A stretch of 64,000 nucleotides of DNA from Fragilaria crotonensis (lineage: Eukaryota > Bacillariophyta > Fragilariophyceae > Fragilariales > Fragilariaceae): contig JAKSYS010000003.1 of the NCBI GenBank assembly GCA_022925895.1, positions 372,001 through 436,000 of the forward strand, in the 5' to 3' direction. The notes beneath the pieces are model-generated. The model was not told the origin of the DNA, searched no databases, and worked only from the letters and a program-made list of their open reading frames with translations. Both the position numbers and the translations under genes were made by a program. Of the stretch, positions 30,130 to 42,200 are shown piece after piece (positions within the stretch are counted from its first letter, which is position 1; every line of letters begins with the position of its first letter).

Positions 30130-30816
30130 TTGTCGTATGGCACAGTGATTCTGATCTTGGATATTCACATGGCACGTCCAACAACGAACAACACAACGAG
30201 GCAGACATGGAATCTAGAATCGCCCTGCCAAACATCTTCTGGCTTCGACAGTCGCTTTCAAATTTCAGTACCGGTACTGTCAGTACCGAGTACTGTCTGT
30301 TATCAGGAGGGTGCTGCGGCACCATAACAAGTACAGTACTCGGAGACAGGTACTGCTACTACTGTAGTACTGTAATGATGGGAGTACCGTAACGGTTTAA
30401 AATAGTTTTCAAAAGACAGAATTGTCATTCAAAAACGAGGAAAAAGCAGAATTCACATCCAAATAGTGGGTACTACAGGTACAACGTAGTGGGTACAGTA
30501 GTGAATGGTAGTAACGAGCTATAGGTGCCTACTACCACCGGTAGCAGGTCGTCCTATGATAGTCCTATGATGGCTGTATGTCCTATGTCGCTATGTCCTA
30601 TGTCCAATACACTCAGTACCAGTACTACAGTACTCCGAGTTACCATATATATAACCGTAGGCTGAGTACGAGTCCAACGCGCCATTCTTGCAACGAAGTG
30701 CGGCATTGCCATTTGCCATCCCAACCAGTCCACATTTCAACAGGACATCCTCCTACACATACGTAGTCCTAAACCTTTGAAGTTATAAAGATTCAGGCGA
30801 ATATCAGATCTGTATC
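30130..30816. other. Divergent spacer, GTAC-rich
   Basis: GTAC words cluster at 30268-30390 and 30460-30670. It is the upstream region of both the TMEM223-like gene and the acidic nuclear protein. No gene was recognised. Confidence 0.5.
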
Positions 30817-31608
30817 ATGTCGAGCGACGAAGCAGAGTTTGAGTTTGGGACAAAGGACGACGAGGACGAGCAGGAAGACGACGACAATGATGAACAAATC
30901 GCGAACAGTCGGAAACGCAGAGCGTCCACTAAATCCAAGAGTTACACGGAAGACGACGATAGCGATGATGATGAGGACGATGATTTCGACGACATCCCAC
31001 TCGCACAGCTCAAGTCACCAAAGAAAAAGGCGAACACTACATCTGAAGCCAAGAAAGCTCCGGCACAAAAGAAAACGAAAACAGAAACAGCTCCTGCCTC
31101 TAAAAAAGTAACCTCTAGACCCGTCGCTGAAGCAACGAAAAAGGCGGCCTCTGCTGAAGATTATCGAAGTATCTCGGCTGCCATGTTTGGTTCCGAATGC
31201 GCAAAGGGACAATTGATACAAAAGTTACTATGTCGTTGGTGGTATTCTATCAAGTGGCCGACTAACCTACCGAGTAATCCACCTCCAACTTATGATGCTT
31301 TGGACGGCATGCCTGGAGTCTATGTTTGTGTCGAAGGCGATGACGTGGGAAAGATTAAGGACCTTCGCGACATGAAGAGCAAGCCGAGTTTTGCCAACTT
31401 TCTATCCAAGGGATCCGAGGAACTCAAGGACTTGCTGATTTTGGCAATCCAGGAACAAATGAAGGCATTGGTTGACTCCGAAGGAGAGGGAACTGCCACT
31501 GAGAAGGAGTTGAAGGAAATGCTCAAGTGGGCCCACAAGGTTAATGCAGACAAGGCTGATAAGGAAGCTGCTAGAGTACTGAAGAAGGCGGGAATGGCAT
31601 CTCAATAA
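30817..31608 (+). CDS. Acidic/basic protein of unknown function, probably nuclear
   Basis: Single exon, 263 residues; no named family is recognised. Residues 1-60 are strongly acidic (runs of D and E) with an embedded SRKRRAS patch. Residues 65-115 are Lys/Ala-rich (KSPKKKA; KKTKTE), like linker-histone tails. From about 118 on there is a folded-looking segment with SAAMFGSECAKGQLIQKLLC and RWWYSIKWP. The C-terminus is Lys/Glu/Ala-rich helix (EKELKEMLKWAHKVNADKAD). The charge pattern fits a chromatin-associated or histone-chaperone-like protein. This is inference from composition only. It is convergent with ATG2, 161 bp apart. Confidence 0.72.
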   Translation: MSSDEAEFEFGTKDDEDEQEDDDNDEQIANSRKRRASTKSKSYTEDDDSDDDEDDDFDDIPLAQLKSPKKKANTTSEAKKAPAQKKTKTETAPASKKVTSRPVAEATKKAASAEDYRSISAAMFGSECAKGQLIQKLLCRWWYSIKWPTNLPSNPPPTYDALDGMPGVYVCVEGDDVGKIKDLRDMKSKPSFANFLSKGSEELKDLLILAIQEQMKALVDSEGEGTATEKELKEMLKWAHKVNADKADKEAARVLKKAGMASQ

Positions 31609-31769
31609 TTCGAAGGAACGTTTTGCGCGATCTCGAAGTGTGCCAATAGGTGACAAGTAGATTTAAGAAGGGGACTTTAGGTTGTCAATCCAACTCATTG
31701 CGGGCCTTTAGCTCTCAACAGCAGCATCTCCCTTCTTCTCATCCTGAACTTGTGCGTGGGGAGCGTTGC

Positions 31770-34700
31770 TCAAAGTCCACGTTGACTAGCTTCGTCTTCC
31801 TTTCGGATTTCCGGTCGCACTTGATTGCGAGCGCCCAAGAGGGTATACGATATGGCTTCACTAGCGGCTCCCATAGGTGCCATCACAGCCACGGGGATGC
31901 CCTTGACCGCCGATGCGACCGCGCCAGCAGCACCATGGCGTCGGTACTCGCGGTATGGAATGATTATGATCTTGTAGTTGGCAGTCTCAAATCCTTTGGC
32001 GAGGATATCAAGAGAGTGGTCAGTAGTGTCCAGTAGTGACCGGGGGATTTCGGCAGGCCTAGACGGCAGTGTAGGTAATGCCGACCGTTGAGCAGAGGTT
32101 AAAGACGCGCTGCTCAAGACCGCCGCCGCTACATTCGTTACTTTGGTTCCAACATTCAACGTCTCGTAGACGACCGATTCTGCAAATCTGAACACCCCTT
32201 TCTTAACGGCCTTGGAAACGCTGTTACCGCTCTTAACAGCGTCCCATGGGAGGACAACCATATCAATGGCACCGTTGCTGATGCTCGAAATCGGCTGGAA
32301 AGCCGAGTTACTTGTCAGAAACTTGTGCAGTTGGGTTGAACAAATGTCTTGGACCCAGCTTCTTGCAAGAGTGGTGAAGACTTCGCCAAATCCGACCTTG
32401 TTATCCATATCGACAGCATCAAGTAAAATGACCATATCGTTGAGAGGACTGATGTTGATGAGCTCCACAACGCTGCCGTTCCGCAGAGCAGCGACATCCA
32501 CCTTATCAGGAGTGTAGTCTACCTTCAATTTGCAGGGTTTCACCCTAGTCGACACGAAGACTGGAGGAGGAATCTCAGTCAAGTGCGACGCCCAACGTTT
32601 CGCTGGCAGTTCTTCTCCAGTCGTGAAGAAAGCGCGGGCAAAGCGCAGGGACTGTTGGTAAATCCGACAGCGCAAAGGAAGGAATTGCAACACGGCTTCG
32701 CTCTCCTGGGGAGCTATCTTATTGTCGGCAGTCACCTTATGTTTTGGGTTCCAAGTCACCATTCTCATCATCAAAAGCCCGTGTTTCGAGTCTCTGGGGT
32801 GTTCAACATCATTGACCCATTCGCCAAACATTTTTGTGGGCTGTGCATTGCTAATAGTCTCTGCTATGAAAAGATCCTCAATGGACAGATCCAAGCAGGA
32901 AGCAAGTCGATGCACGTATGTCTCCTCGAAGGAGTCCACACGTAGTTGGAGCCCACACAGTGAAACTTGGAAAAAACAATGAATGCGTCGTGCAAGACGC
33001 CGCTGTTCTGCTTTGTCCATGAGCATGGTCCCTCGCTCCTCCGCCAAGGGAACGTCGCGAAACGTAGAGACAGCAGCACCGGAATCCTCGCCATCCAGCA
33101 GAGCGCCCAGAAGTTTTTTCTTGCGATCCTGTCGAGATTGAATTGGATCAACAGACCTTGATTGCTCTGTTTCGTCGGCTTGGTCATCATTGCGGTCAAG
33201 GGTGTCGTCAATGATGAAGGCGTAGTTCCGTCTAGGCGGATGTTTCCTCTTTTTCACATCTTGGGGCCAGTCATAACCATCAAAGAAACGGCACCTAGCC
33301 TTGAGATCTCTCACAACTGTGCGAACCTTAACGGGGGGAGCATCGTTGGTTCCAGCATGACGTGCAGCATCCATGTCCCCCTCGGCTAGTGGGTTCAGCG
33401 ACGACCTGAGCTGGATATGGTGAGGTATCAGGTGCAGTTTCTTCTTCCCTGCCATTGGATCTGACCCAATAGTTGAACGAACTTCTGGAATCGATCGACC
33501 ACGATCATCTGCTGGGCTATCATCGAACCACCTGGCCACTTGTTCTTCGCCAGCAGGGAGTTCATCGTTAGACCATTTGTGGTCGATTGCAGTCCAATCA
33601 TATCCATCAAGCTCAAAAGTATCTCTCGACTTCACAGCAGGCTTGTTCTCGACGTTTATCCTTGCACAATCATCTTGGACCAGTGGTCGCGCTTCTGCGG
33701 GTGCAAACTTTGAATCGCTTGGATTAGTGTCGAAGAAGCGTTGGTCTCCTGAGGCATCGGATTCACCCGACCCGTCGTCGCCAGAAAGGTTACGAAGCAA
33801 GTCGTTCTGTCTCATATCTTCAACATCATCTTTGGTAAGTCCAGTGAATTTGAGATTCAAATCTCCAACGGTTTCCATAAGGCATTCGAAGGAATCCTTG
33901 CAGCCATAAAGACATAGGTAGCCAAACGTAAGGTTGAGGGATACTTTTGGCTCATGTCCCTTGTTCCGTGGCGGCTCTTCGTCCGCAGTCCTCAACGTGA
34001 CGCCTGCCACAAACGAATCGAGAGTCAGCACAGTGACTAGATTCATCTGCTGCAAATCTGGCGCGGGAACGAGCTCGTTGACGACATCGAGGTCGTCAGG
34101 ACCGAGAATTGTCACTGATCGCGAAAAGCAGGCGTTTTCTGAGTTGTATGGGTGCCGCTTGTTTCCAATGAGCAAAGTCGCATCTCCGACGGAGAGACTA
34201 AATGCCTGCAATGGTTGAGGAGGAGATACAATGTTGCTCGATAATCTGACATCGCTAAATCGGACAATTGTTCGCGACGCTTGACGGAATTCCATGCAGG
34301 AAGTGTAATCCACATTGCAGTCCGTCAGCGTAACAAAAACTCTGGTCAAAGCAGACCTGCTGTCACCGGGCTTGCCACCAGCTTTATCGACAGGAAGCGA
34401 GTCTCTCTGATGACCTGATTGGAAGAATTCCTGTGCATGTGTACACCAAGGAGAGCTTACGGCAGCCCTGTGTGTCATGTTGTAAATCGAAAAGTGGATA
34501 GTCCATTCAGAGCATTCTTCATCCGATCCATTTATCAAGTCAAGAAGAATGGCGGGACTCTTCGGCGAAAGAGGTGGGAAAAGCTGAGATCTGTACATGA
34601 TCGGCATTGATTTTGTCAATGGATTTCTAACTGTCCGTCGGCGAATTCCATCGCACCGATCGCTGATGGTAATAGCCCCATGTATTGTGTTCGAGCTCGG

Positions 34701-37217
34701 ACGATAAATCAAGTGTTGCGCTGCATACAAATCTATATCGTGAGTCATCGCTCTCAGGCAACTCACTTTAGAACCTTGTTTTGCAGCGAACACCTTCCAG
34801 TCACGCCCAATAACCTTGAACGAGAATGAATCCCTGTCACAGTGAGCACACAGAGTAACCTGGCCGATGCCGACGGAAACGGCCACAGATTTCGCGCTTA
34901 TTTGGCGACTGTCATCCGCATCCGCAACTACACGACCTTCGTCACCCGATGACCGGAGCTTGACCCCGCCGATGACATCTGCCAATGCTTGAACTTCTCC
35001 TTTGGTCAAATCCAAAGTCACGTCTGGTATCTGAACCTCCATGGTTTCGTGGCATTCATGAGCAATACGCATCAACGAGGGCTGGGGGTCTGCTGATCTC
35101 AACGCGTTCATTATTTCGGCCCGGTCACTTCCATGAGTATCATCGTCGTCTTCGCGAGCTTTAAACGAAGACATCGCCGGGACTTTCGGAAAGATCGATT
35201 CGCCTACAGATGGGCTGCTTCTTAACTGCGAGCGCTTGCTGTGCTTAACGGAAAGTGGAATTTGACCAGCTAAAGCCACAATATCCACTCGGTGGATGAC
35301 GGTCGACCCGCGTGCGACAGGAGCTGCGACGAAGACGAGGGCGCGATGACAAGTACCCTTCTCACCCGTAACGCCATCGGCGATATCATCCACAGCTGCA
35401 TTCAAAGTTGCGAAAGCGGCATCGTCAAGTGATAGACCCAAAAATACAGAGTTCCTTGGCAATTCGTCATCTACTCTGTAACCGCATCTTTGAAACAGCG
35501 TATGCAATGTCGAGTCAGGGACTCCAACGACAGGGACGAGAATTGTGACGGCAGCCACCCAGACAGAAAGACTCATCGTTTGAGTCGGTGTTTCTGGGGC
35601 AAAGGATGGAGGCTCCGGAACAAGATAGTCCTGAAGCACCATTTTTTGGAGCGATGTGACGTTTTCTAGTGTTCTGTGGTTGTAGAAAACGGTCAATGCT
35701 CTCAGCCGAACGTCAACAGACTTCTTAGTCAGTCCCTGAATACTGAGATGCACTTCCAAGCACGATGACGTAGAAACAATACTACTTGAATCGTCATCTT
35801 GTTCAAAGCAACAGATGCGTTCAATCTCTGGTAGTCCATCAGCTGAAAGTTGGGATGCCTCCGCAGAAAGCCGTCCAACAGAAAATGTATGTTCAGATGA
35901 TCGGTTGGAGATAGCAGCCGACGCATTGCAATCGGCAAAAGATATGAGAAGATATTCTGCCGGAAGGTTATCGGTGGGGTTTGGGAAAGACACCTTGATT
36001 CTGCATTCTCCAAGATGAAACTTGATTTGCGTATGAACATAATCGTCGGCGTCAGTTGCTGCAGAGGCTTTGAAGATGAAACTTCTCTCCAGTGTTGATT
36101 GGTAGGTTGAAAAGCTCAAATCATTTGCATCGAAGAATGCATCGAAAGACATTGTGTCATCGTCTTGAACGAGGATACCACCTCGAACCTCGTTGCGTTC
36201 CGCAAGATGTCGCGCTTCCGCATACTGTTCCATGATCCCTTTAATCGTTTGTATGTCCTGCTCATCATGTTCGGAGCCTTCTGAGCATTGATAAAGCCCG
36301 AAGTTAGAAGGCAGTTCATAATATTGGGAGGCTGCCAGTGCAGAGCCTTGAGAAGGTGCTTCACACCCTGATTTCCCGCTGAAGGCATTTAGAACACCCA
36401 AGATACATCGTAGGGATTGGTCCCCGACTGACAGACTAATACGTTGGTAAAGGCTGACTGAAATATCTTGCTGCAATTTTCCCTCCACACCGACATTGTT
36501 TGCTCTCAGCGTTAGTTGTCCGCCGCCTTCGAGCTTTGATATCAATTCTTTTCGATTTGCTGCACAAGTTTGCACCATGATGCCAGAAAAGTCGATTGCT
36601 TTGTGCATTGCTGTATCGTGTGAATGACGATCATGGTATCTGGCAAAGGCAAGATCTAGCTCTATCCATTTTTCATCGTTGGCAAGCATCCGCACTTTCA
36701 AATTCTTGACATCGAGACTCAGCCGCATCGACGCCAAAGCAGCATCCACATAGGACCCAACAGTTCTCGACGCCGCAGTTGAGGAATACGAAGACTGTTG
36801 TTTCGCAACGTCTTGACCTTGCATGTCGGCGAGTCCCTGCTTGGAAGGTGCGACGATGGGAGGTCCCAGATGAATTTCCACACCGTCAAATTCCAAATGT
36901 GCCTCTAGGGAAATTCCTGCCCCGTCACGACCCAAGTTCATGGCTCTCCATGTGACGCTGCTGGTAGGGGTCTCATCCTTTTCTCGAAGCGTCAGGCGGA
37001 TCTGCAACTTCTTGATACGGACATAATGAATCGATAGTACGTTCTGTTTACTGGTCAGATACGCCGCATTGAGCTCGACGTCTGTCAAAGAAAACCGTCC
37101 TTCCTGAAGGGAAACGTCTATTGAGCTGTAAAGCTGCTGGAGCGATTCTTGCGATAGATAAGGTCCAAGTACTCGACGAAGAAGAAAGGTATAAAACGTT
37201 TGTCTCCATCCGCCCAT
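31770..37217 (-). CDS. ATG2: Autophagy-related protein 2 (ATG2), lipid-transfer protein
   Basis: One 5.4-kb exon, 1815 residues. The ATG at 37217 was chosen because it directly precedes the chorein-like N-terminus (WRQTFYTFLLRRVLGPYLSQ, then SLQEGRFSLTDVELNAAYL). The frame is open further upstream only through a non-ATG start. The C-terminal ATG2 signature is clear: IPYREYRRHGAAGAVASAVK, then GIPVAVMAPMGAASEAISY and LLGARNQVRP. The middle is a long beta-rich region, as expected of bridge-like lipid transporters. ATG2 moves phospholipids from the ER to the growing autophagosome with ATG9 and ATG18/WIPI. The length is typical (1600-2000). An intron-free gene of this size is unusual but fits the intron-poor neighbourhood. 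VPS13 was considered; the C-terminus favours ATG2. Confidence 0.88.
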   Translation of the reverse strand: MGGWRQTFYTFLLRRVLGPYLSQESLQQLYSSIDVSLQEGRFSLTDVELNAAYLTSKQNVLSIHYVRIKKLQIRLTLREKDETPTSSVTWRAMNLGRDGAGISLEAHLEFDGVEIHLGPPIVAPSKQGLADMQGQDVAKQQSSYSSTAASRTVGSYVDAALASMRLSLDVKNLKVRMLANDEKWIELDLAFARYHDRHSHDTAMHKAIDFSGIMVQTCAANRKELISKLEGGGQLTLRANNVGVEGKLQQDISVSLYQRISLSVGDQSLRCILGVLNAFSGKSGCEAPSQGSALAASQYYELPSNFGLYQCSEGSEHDEQDIQTIKGIMEQYAEARHLAERNEVRGGILVQDDDTMSFDAFFDANDLSFSTYQSTLERSFIFKASAATDADDYVHTQIKFHLGECRIKVSFPNPTDNLPAEYLLISFADCNASAAISNRSSEHTFSVGRLSAEASQLSADGLPEIERICCFEQDDDSSSIVSTSSCLEVHLSIQGLTKKSVDVRLRALTVFYNHRTLENVTSLQKMVLQDYLVPEPPSFAPETPTQTMSLSVWVAAVTILVPVVGVPDSTLHTLFQRCGYRVDDELPRNSVFLGLSLDDAAFATLNAAVDDIADGVTGEKGTCHRALVFVAAPVARGSTVIHRVDIVALAGQIPLSVKHSKRSQLRSSPSVGESIFPKVPAMSSFKAREDDDDTHGSDRAEIMNALRSADPQPSLMRIAHECHETMEVQIPDVTLDLTKGEVQALADVIGGVKLRSSGDEGRVVADADDSRQISAKSVAVSVGIGQVTLCAHCDRDSFSFKVIGRDWKVFAAKQGSKVSCLRAMTHDIDLYAAQHLIYRPSSNTIHGAITISDRCDGIRRRTVRNPLTKSMPIMYRSQLFPPLSPKSPAILLDLINGSDEECSEWTIHFSIYNMTHRAAVSSPWCTHAQEFFQSGHQRDSLPVDKAGGKPGDSRSALTRVFVTLTDCNVDYTSCMEFRQASRTIVRFSDVRLSSNIVSPPQPLQAFSLSVGDATLLIGNKRHPYNSENACFSRSVTILGPDDLDVVNELVPAPDLQQMNLVTVLTLDSFVAGVTLRTADEEPPRNKGHEPKVSLNLTFGYLCLYGCKDSFECLMETVGDLNLKFTGLTKDDVEDMRQNDLLRNLSGDDGSGESDASGDQRFFDTNPSDSKFAPAEARPLVQDDCARINVENKPAVKSRDTFELDGYDWTAIDHKWSNDELPAGEEQVARWFDDSPADDRGRSIPEVRSTIGSDPMAGKKKLHLIPHHIQLRSSLNPLAEGDMDAARHAGTNDAPPVKVRTVVRDLKARCRFFDGYDWPQDVKKRKHPPRRNYAFIIDDTLDRNDDQADETEQSRSVDPIQSRQDRKKKLLGALLDGEDSGAAVSTFRDVPLAEERGTMLMDKAEQRRLARRIHCFFQVSLCGLQLRVDSFEETYVHRLASCLDLSIEDLFIAETISNAQPTKMFGEWVNDVEHPRDSKHGLLMMRMVTWNPKHKVTADNKIAPQESEAVLQFLPLRCRIYQQSLRFARAFFTTGEELPAKRWASHLTEIPPPVFVSTRVKPCKLKVDYTPDKVDVAALRNGSVVELINISPLNDMVILLDAVDMDNKVGFGEVFTTLARSWVQDICSTQLHKFLTSNSAFQPISSISNGAIDMVVLPWDAVKSGNSVSKAVKKGVFRFAESVVYETLNVGTKVTNVAAAVLSSASLTSAQRSALPTLPSRPAEIPRSLLDTTDHSLDILAKGFETANYKIIIIPYREYRRHGAAGAVASAVKGIPVAVMAPMGAASEAISYTLLGARNQVRPEIRKEDEASQRGL

Positions 37218-38270
37218 TTTTGATTTCGCTTCCCTTGGTGTAGCGACGACGACAGCACAAGATGGGCTTAAAGTGCGAAACACAAGAAAGAGTTACTAAC
37301 GCTTGTGGCTTGGATTGAGCATTTCACGCAACGAACAACTTCGAATTTTTCGACGAACAAACGTAATGTTCAATATACAATACCGGTATTGTGCTGATGG
37401 TTTGGTATTGCCTGTACGTACTCCAAGAGTACTAGTAGAGTACTTGTGCTACCACCTCTGTCATAATAAGAACACGTATCACGCTCTCTATGTGTTCTCT
37501 GCAAGTCTACTATCATACTCGGTACCATTATGTCTACATACACATACTAAACACTGAACAGGTGAGTGATTGAGTCTACTGAACAAAAAAGCGTCATGTA
37601 TGGCACGTTCCAGTGTACCGGTACTTAATGTAGAACACAGTGATACGCATAGGACTACGGTAGGAGACGTATGTCTTGTACCACTGTGCTTGTATATTTT
37701 AGTATTTCACAGTAGGTCTATACATAGTTGCATTCTGTATTCTGTACCAGGTGGTACAAGTACTACGTACTCTGTATGTCGCATGCTCGGAGCTCGGAGT
37801 ACAAGTATTGCATAATGTTCACGAAGCTTGGGCTGGTTGCCGGCCAGGCACTACAGTACTCCAGTACATGGAAATCTGTACCGGTACTGAGTACTGTTAC
37901 AGTTTTGTAGTCGGTACACTGGAAGCCGGCTGGCCTTTCCATGATAACATTTTCACCCAACCACATGCGAGAAGGTGCGTAGTGCAAGCGCTGACGAAAG
38001 TGAGGAAGGCGATCTGATCTATCCAAGTCTCAATGTTAAAAGCTAGTTCTACATAATTGTTTCGTTCGGAGTGTGGATAAGTTGTTGGGTGCCATGTGCA
38101 TGAGGGAGGAAGGTACAACGAAGGACTCATTGGCAACAAAATTAATCGGCAATCGCAGATAGACAATCCAACACAATTTTCACTGGGTCCTGTGTTGACT
38201 GGTAGCATTGTGAATACATAATATGTGAAGGGGTTCCAAAGATCGTTGTCATTGTAACGAGACAACCAAC
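37218..38270. other. Intergenic, GTAC-rich
   Basis: This lies between the ATG2 start and the CCCH-protein stop. GTAC words are dense at 37380-37450 and 37600-37925. The part 38030-38270 is probably the 3' UTR of the CCCH gene. No gene was seen. Confidence 0.5.
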
Positions 38271-40085
38271 CTATGGAAAGTAAAGACCAGCATTGGACAG
38301 ATGCGTAGTCGGTCCAGTAGCTCGATGGTGTTGACGAACAGAATCCGCTTGAGCATCCTGACCACCGCGCTGGGTGGCCAAACCTTGCCAAGCAAGTGAC
38401 CAATCGCGATGATCAGAAGCCGGGTCACTATCAAGAAAATGTTCCGAGCCATTGGTGTATGCGAACGATGGACCTTGGCTCTTGGTGGCGGAATTTTCAT
38501 ATCCCAAGGAGTTAGAGGATTCTAGCCGGACTTGATCGGCGGAGGTCTTCTTCGAAAACAACAATTGGTGCCCATGTTGATACAAATTCGGGTTGCTTGT
38601 AGATGTTGCGACTTGACCATCATTGAACTCGTTAAACATCGACATCGAAGTCAGTTGCGGCGAGTGGACGTTCCCGCTCCTCGGCGTAACGGGGGGAGAA
38701 GTGCTGTTATTTAATGTCGATGAGGAAGAAATTCTTGAAGGATAACTCCTCGTTGCAGCATCATCGGGCGTATCCATCATGTGAAGCAATGCGGAGGTCA
38801 TCATAGAAAGCCCCTGGTCTACGTTGCCAACACGGCTCTGCCGGGGAGGGGCACGATGCGACGCGGAATTGCGTGCCTGATCTTGACTTGGTCCCTTTTG
38901 AGGGATGTCTTCACGAACCAAATATTGGTTTTGACGACGAGATTGTTCTGACGTAAGGCCGCCTTCGACATATCTATCTTGTGGCATTCGGAGTGATGTT
39001 TGGGAGCCACTGCCGGCTGACCAGCCCATCAAACCGTCATGGTATCCACTAAGGTCACTGGCACTGCCCAAGCTACTGCCGAATGACGCGGCGCGGATCC
39101 GACGAGATTGGGCGGAGTTCTCGTTACCACCAATCATTCTGTTTGAACCATGGATCGCTTGCTGGCGAGCTAGCTGCGCATCAGCAAAGGCACTCAGACT
39201 CCCACCACTGTTACTGCGTTTAGGGCGATCCCAGCCGCCTTGTCCTTGACCAACGAAATCCAAACCAGACGAGACAGTATCGTAGCTCGAGGCAATGGAA
39301 GAGGAAGAAGATACATGATGTTGAGACATGCCAATTGGAGCGCCAACAGCGATGCCCAAGTCGTCAACTGAGACTTGCTGTAGCGTTCCATTGTTCATGG
39401 TCATGACTTGGATAGGAGTTTCCGTAACGAGTAAGTGCTGGCCCCCTGAAGTGCTAACAACACGACTGCTCTGCTGTTGAAAACCTGACTGAGTGTGCAT
39501 GTATTGAACCATACCATCCCCTGAGACATGACCCTGAAGGTGGACTACCTGTTGCTGTGTCCTGCGCTGCGAATCAATTGATTTACGATGCTGATGATGG
39601 TTCACAGGGTGATGGTAGCGACACGTAGCGCCATACTTGCAAGTGCCATTCCTCAAGTAATAGAGACAGTCTGGTTCATCCGGTCGCTGTGGCAAGAACT
39701 GCAGCATCATGGTCGATGAACCCTGTTCGTGACCCACAGTGTTGATGACAATGTGCTGTTGTTCGTTGGGGCGTGAGGAAAACATAGCATTGGAGGGCGC
39801 GCTTGGCGTAGGCTGATGAGATATTTGGGGTGGGTGGTGAAATTTACAAGCTTGGCTGAATTTGCAAGTCCCATGCTTCATGTAGTATTGACACACCGGC
39901 TCGTTGAGACGAACCGGGAACAACGGCTCTGACGGATCAATTGGGGTCTTGATACCGCCTCCACTCTGCACATTTGGGGGGTGGTTGAATTTACAAGACA
40001 CGCCATACTTGCATCGCCCAGTCCGCAGAAAGTCTCGGCAGTCCTCAGCAGTTTCGCCTGAATTCTTTTGAGGATTGGAAGTCAT
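38271..40085 (-). CDS. Triple CCCH zinc-finger RNA-binding protein
   Basis: Single exon, 604 residues. Three fingers of the pattern C-x8-C-x5-C-x3-H lie at residues 16-35 ([20 protein letters not shown]), 65-84 ([20 protein letters not shown]) and 140-159 ([20 protein letters not shown]). The rest is long, Ser/Gln/Gly-rich and probably disordered. The finger type and spacing resemble the plant HUA1/ZFN family, which binds single-stranded RNA or DNA and acts in mRNA processing. The finger repeats are very alike, pointing to duplication within the gene. Targets are unknown. The last roughly 45 residues have no special features. Confidence 0.88.
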   Translation of the reverse strand: MTSNPQKNSGETAEDCRDFLRTGRCKYGVSCKFNHPPNVQSGGGIKTPIDPSEPLFPVRLNEPVCQYYMKHGTCKFSQACKFHHPPQISHQPTPSAPSNAMFSSRPNEQQHIVINTVGHEQGSSTMMLQFLPQRPDEPDCLYYLRNGTCKYGATCRYHHPVNHHQHRKSIDSQRRTQQQVVHLQGHVSGDGMVQYMHTQSGFQQQSSRVVSTSGGQHLLVTETPIQVMTMNNGTLQQVSVDDLGIAVGAPIGMSQHHVSSSSSIASSYDTVSSGLDFVGQGQGGWDRPKRSNSGGSLSAFADAQLARQQAIHGSNRMIGGNENSAQSRRIRAASFGSSLGSASDLSGYHDGLMGWSAGSGSQTSLRMPQDRYVEGGLTSEQSRRQNQYLVREDIPQKGPSQDQARNSASHRAPPRQSRVGNVDQGLSMMTSALLHMMDTPDDAATRSYPSRISSSSTLNNSTSPPVTPRSGNVHSPQLTSMSMFNEFNDGQVATSTSNPNLYQHGHQLLFSKKTSADQVRLESSNSLGYENSATKSQGPSFAYTNGSEHFLDSDPASDHRDWSLAWQGLATQRGGQDAQADSVRQHHRATGPTTHLSNAGLYFP

Positions 40086-42200
40086 ATTGGTCTGTTCGTG
40101 GTCTATTAGTTGCCGTGAAGCCTAGCGTAGCGTAGCGTTTGTCTGGTTGCGTGGTGCGTTTCTTTTATTTCAGCCACCCTTCTGACCCCCGACGTTCCCC
40201 AACGACAAACCTTGCAATCTCCGAGCGACCTGACCTTCCTGATCTCCGCTGTTCCGTCTGCCTTGCCTTTTACGGAACTTGGCAGAAAACAGGAAATACA
40301 CGTTCTGACTTGTTTGATCGCCAGCTGCAAGAACGCTACACTACCATCCGCCACAGTCCAAGCAGCTTCTTCGTTTCCGTTCTTCAAATCAAAATCTTGC
40401 GCCAATAAGATGAACCACCTCAAGTCTCTGCCTTGATTTAGAATTGTGATTCTGATGTCCTTGTTGTGGCTGTCGTGGACCAGAATCAAAAATGTTCGAG
40501 AGAAGCCGAGTGAGAAGAACGGAACACGATGGCAAGGGAAAACAGATAACCGCCTGTTACCGACTTCTGGAAATACGACAATCTGATTGGACAGAAACAG
40601 CAGCATCAACAAATAAGTGCGCGGGCCGGCTCAACCATATGTAAAATAGACGCCATCATCAAAAATGACAAAATGACACAGGATTCAACGGGTTACGTCT
40701 CGACCGAGTACCGAACGAGCTACACATCGAAACCATTGTCAATTTGCAGAATCTGCGATGAAAAAGCCGCTTTCACCTTGTCACTTTATCGCGCAGCAAA
40801 CATTTGCAACAGATAAGCGTTTCATGAACCTGACTTCCAGAAGATGATGAGTCGCTGGTTGAACCAAAGAGTGCTCCACCCACCTTTTGAAATGCCAATT
40901 ACCATGTGTTGCCGAGGTGTGAAGACAACTTTTCTGAGTGACCCTTTCACCATACAGTATAAGTACCAGTCATTGTTACAGCACTGGAGTACCAAGGAGT
41001 TTCGTCAGCGGAAGGAGCCTCAGTCGTCCAAGTGCACTATCCCAGAAGGCAAATTCGACGCGGTGGCAAAGGCGGTACTCCGAGTAGTATCCTTTTTTGA
41101 ACTTGTCGTGACGTCGATAACGATGATAAGAACTACATGTACACAGGCGGAGTATGTATGCATACACAGTTTTTGTTTATATACATAGTAGCGTTTTAGT
41201 ACCAGGTATGCCTTCGTCAGCTCCGTACGATGTACACTTTTATTATACCAGTACCAGGGTATAACATACACTGTGGCATTTGTACAAGTTCCACGTCTGT
41301 CACAGAAGATCCCCCTCTGGATTCTTGCATACACTACAGTACTCGAGTACCGTAGCGTAGTTAAAGTTCCGAACACGCTCCATGTTTAGGTTATGCTCAT
41401 GTTATGCTGTTATGCTCTCTCAATTAAAGACTACAGTACGGTACGTACTCGGAGTACAAGTACCTTGGAGCTTGGAGCTATTCGTAGCTCTTGATACAAT
41501 ACGTCGTATTTCTATGAGACATACTCCGAGTAGCCTATATGCATCTATGCACATCCTGGTATCCTGGAGTCTGGAGTACAAGTATGCGAATTGAGAACGG
41601 TAGTACCAGGTACTTGCATCGCAAGAGTAGTATGCTGTATGCATACACAAAGATCGTAATGAGCTATGTGCTGTCTACTATGATACGAATACACCGAGTG
41701 GTACTATTCTACTTGCAGTAGAAATGTTCGATAATTTATCACCTCTCGCTCCATGATAAAGAGAAAATGAATCGTGAGGGGGTACAAGCGTACAGTACAA
41801 GTACCTCTGGAAAGGTCCGGCCAAGCACCTCTGCTTGGTATTCCTAGAATGTAGAAGCTACGAGAAGAAACGTGATTTTACCGGACCTCTCTGGTACTCC
41901 AGATCTCCAGTACTACAGTACTAGTAGCTAGAGTACTAGATGTCGTATTTACGGATGCTGACAAAAGTTTGTATGTACTACACGTACAGTGAAGTACCAG
42001 GTCCTTGGGATTTGTCTTACTCGTTCTATCATACCGGTACTGTAATACCGGGGTAGATGTGCTCCGAGCTCTCCTGTAGACTGTACAGCTGTACTTGTAA
42101 TGGACCACCGGTAGTACTTTCTTGGATGCTACTACAGTACCATACACAATTTTATCGCCAGATGAACAACCATTCCTGAACCTCCAGAATTCACTCCAGC
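40086..42200. other. Intergenic: 5' flank of CCCH gene, then GTAC-rich DNA
   Basis: The part 40086-40620 is the likely 5' leader and promoter of the CCCH gene. A 168-codon frame there (minus, 40106-40612) has no family and ends just before the start. From 40930 to 42160 GTAC words are dense. A small AGGTCCGG inverted-repeat pair lies at 41802-41898. No gene is supported. Confidence 0.45.
41802..41898. mobile_element. Possible mini inverted-repeat element (about 97 bp)
   Basis: The left end contains GGAAAGGTCCGGCC. The right end, read on the minus strand, contains CCAGAGAGGTCCGG. The shared core AGGTCCGG and its flanks resemble the ends of the element at 9961-10563. The match is short and the boundaries are uncertain. 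Confidence 0.3.

Noticed and set aside
40106-40612. 168-codon minus-strand frame directly before the CCCH gene
   Set aside because: It has no recognisable domain and ends 20 bp before the CCCH start. It is more likely 5' leader sequence.
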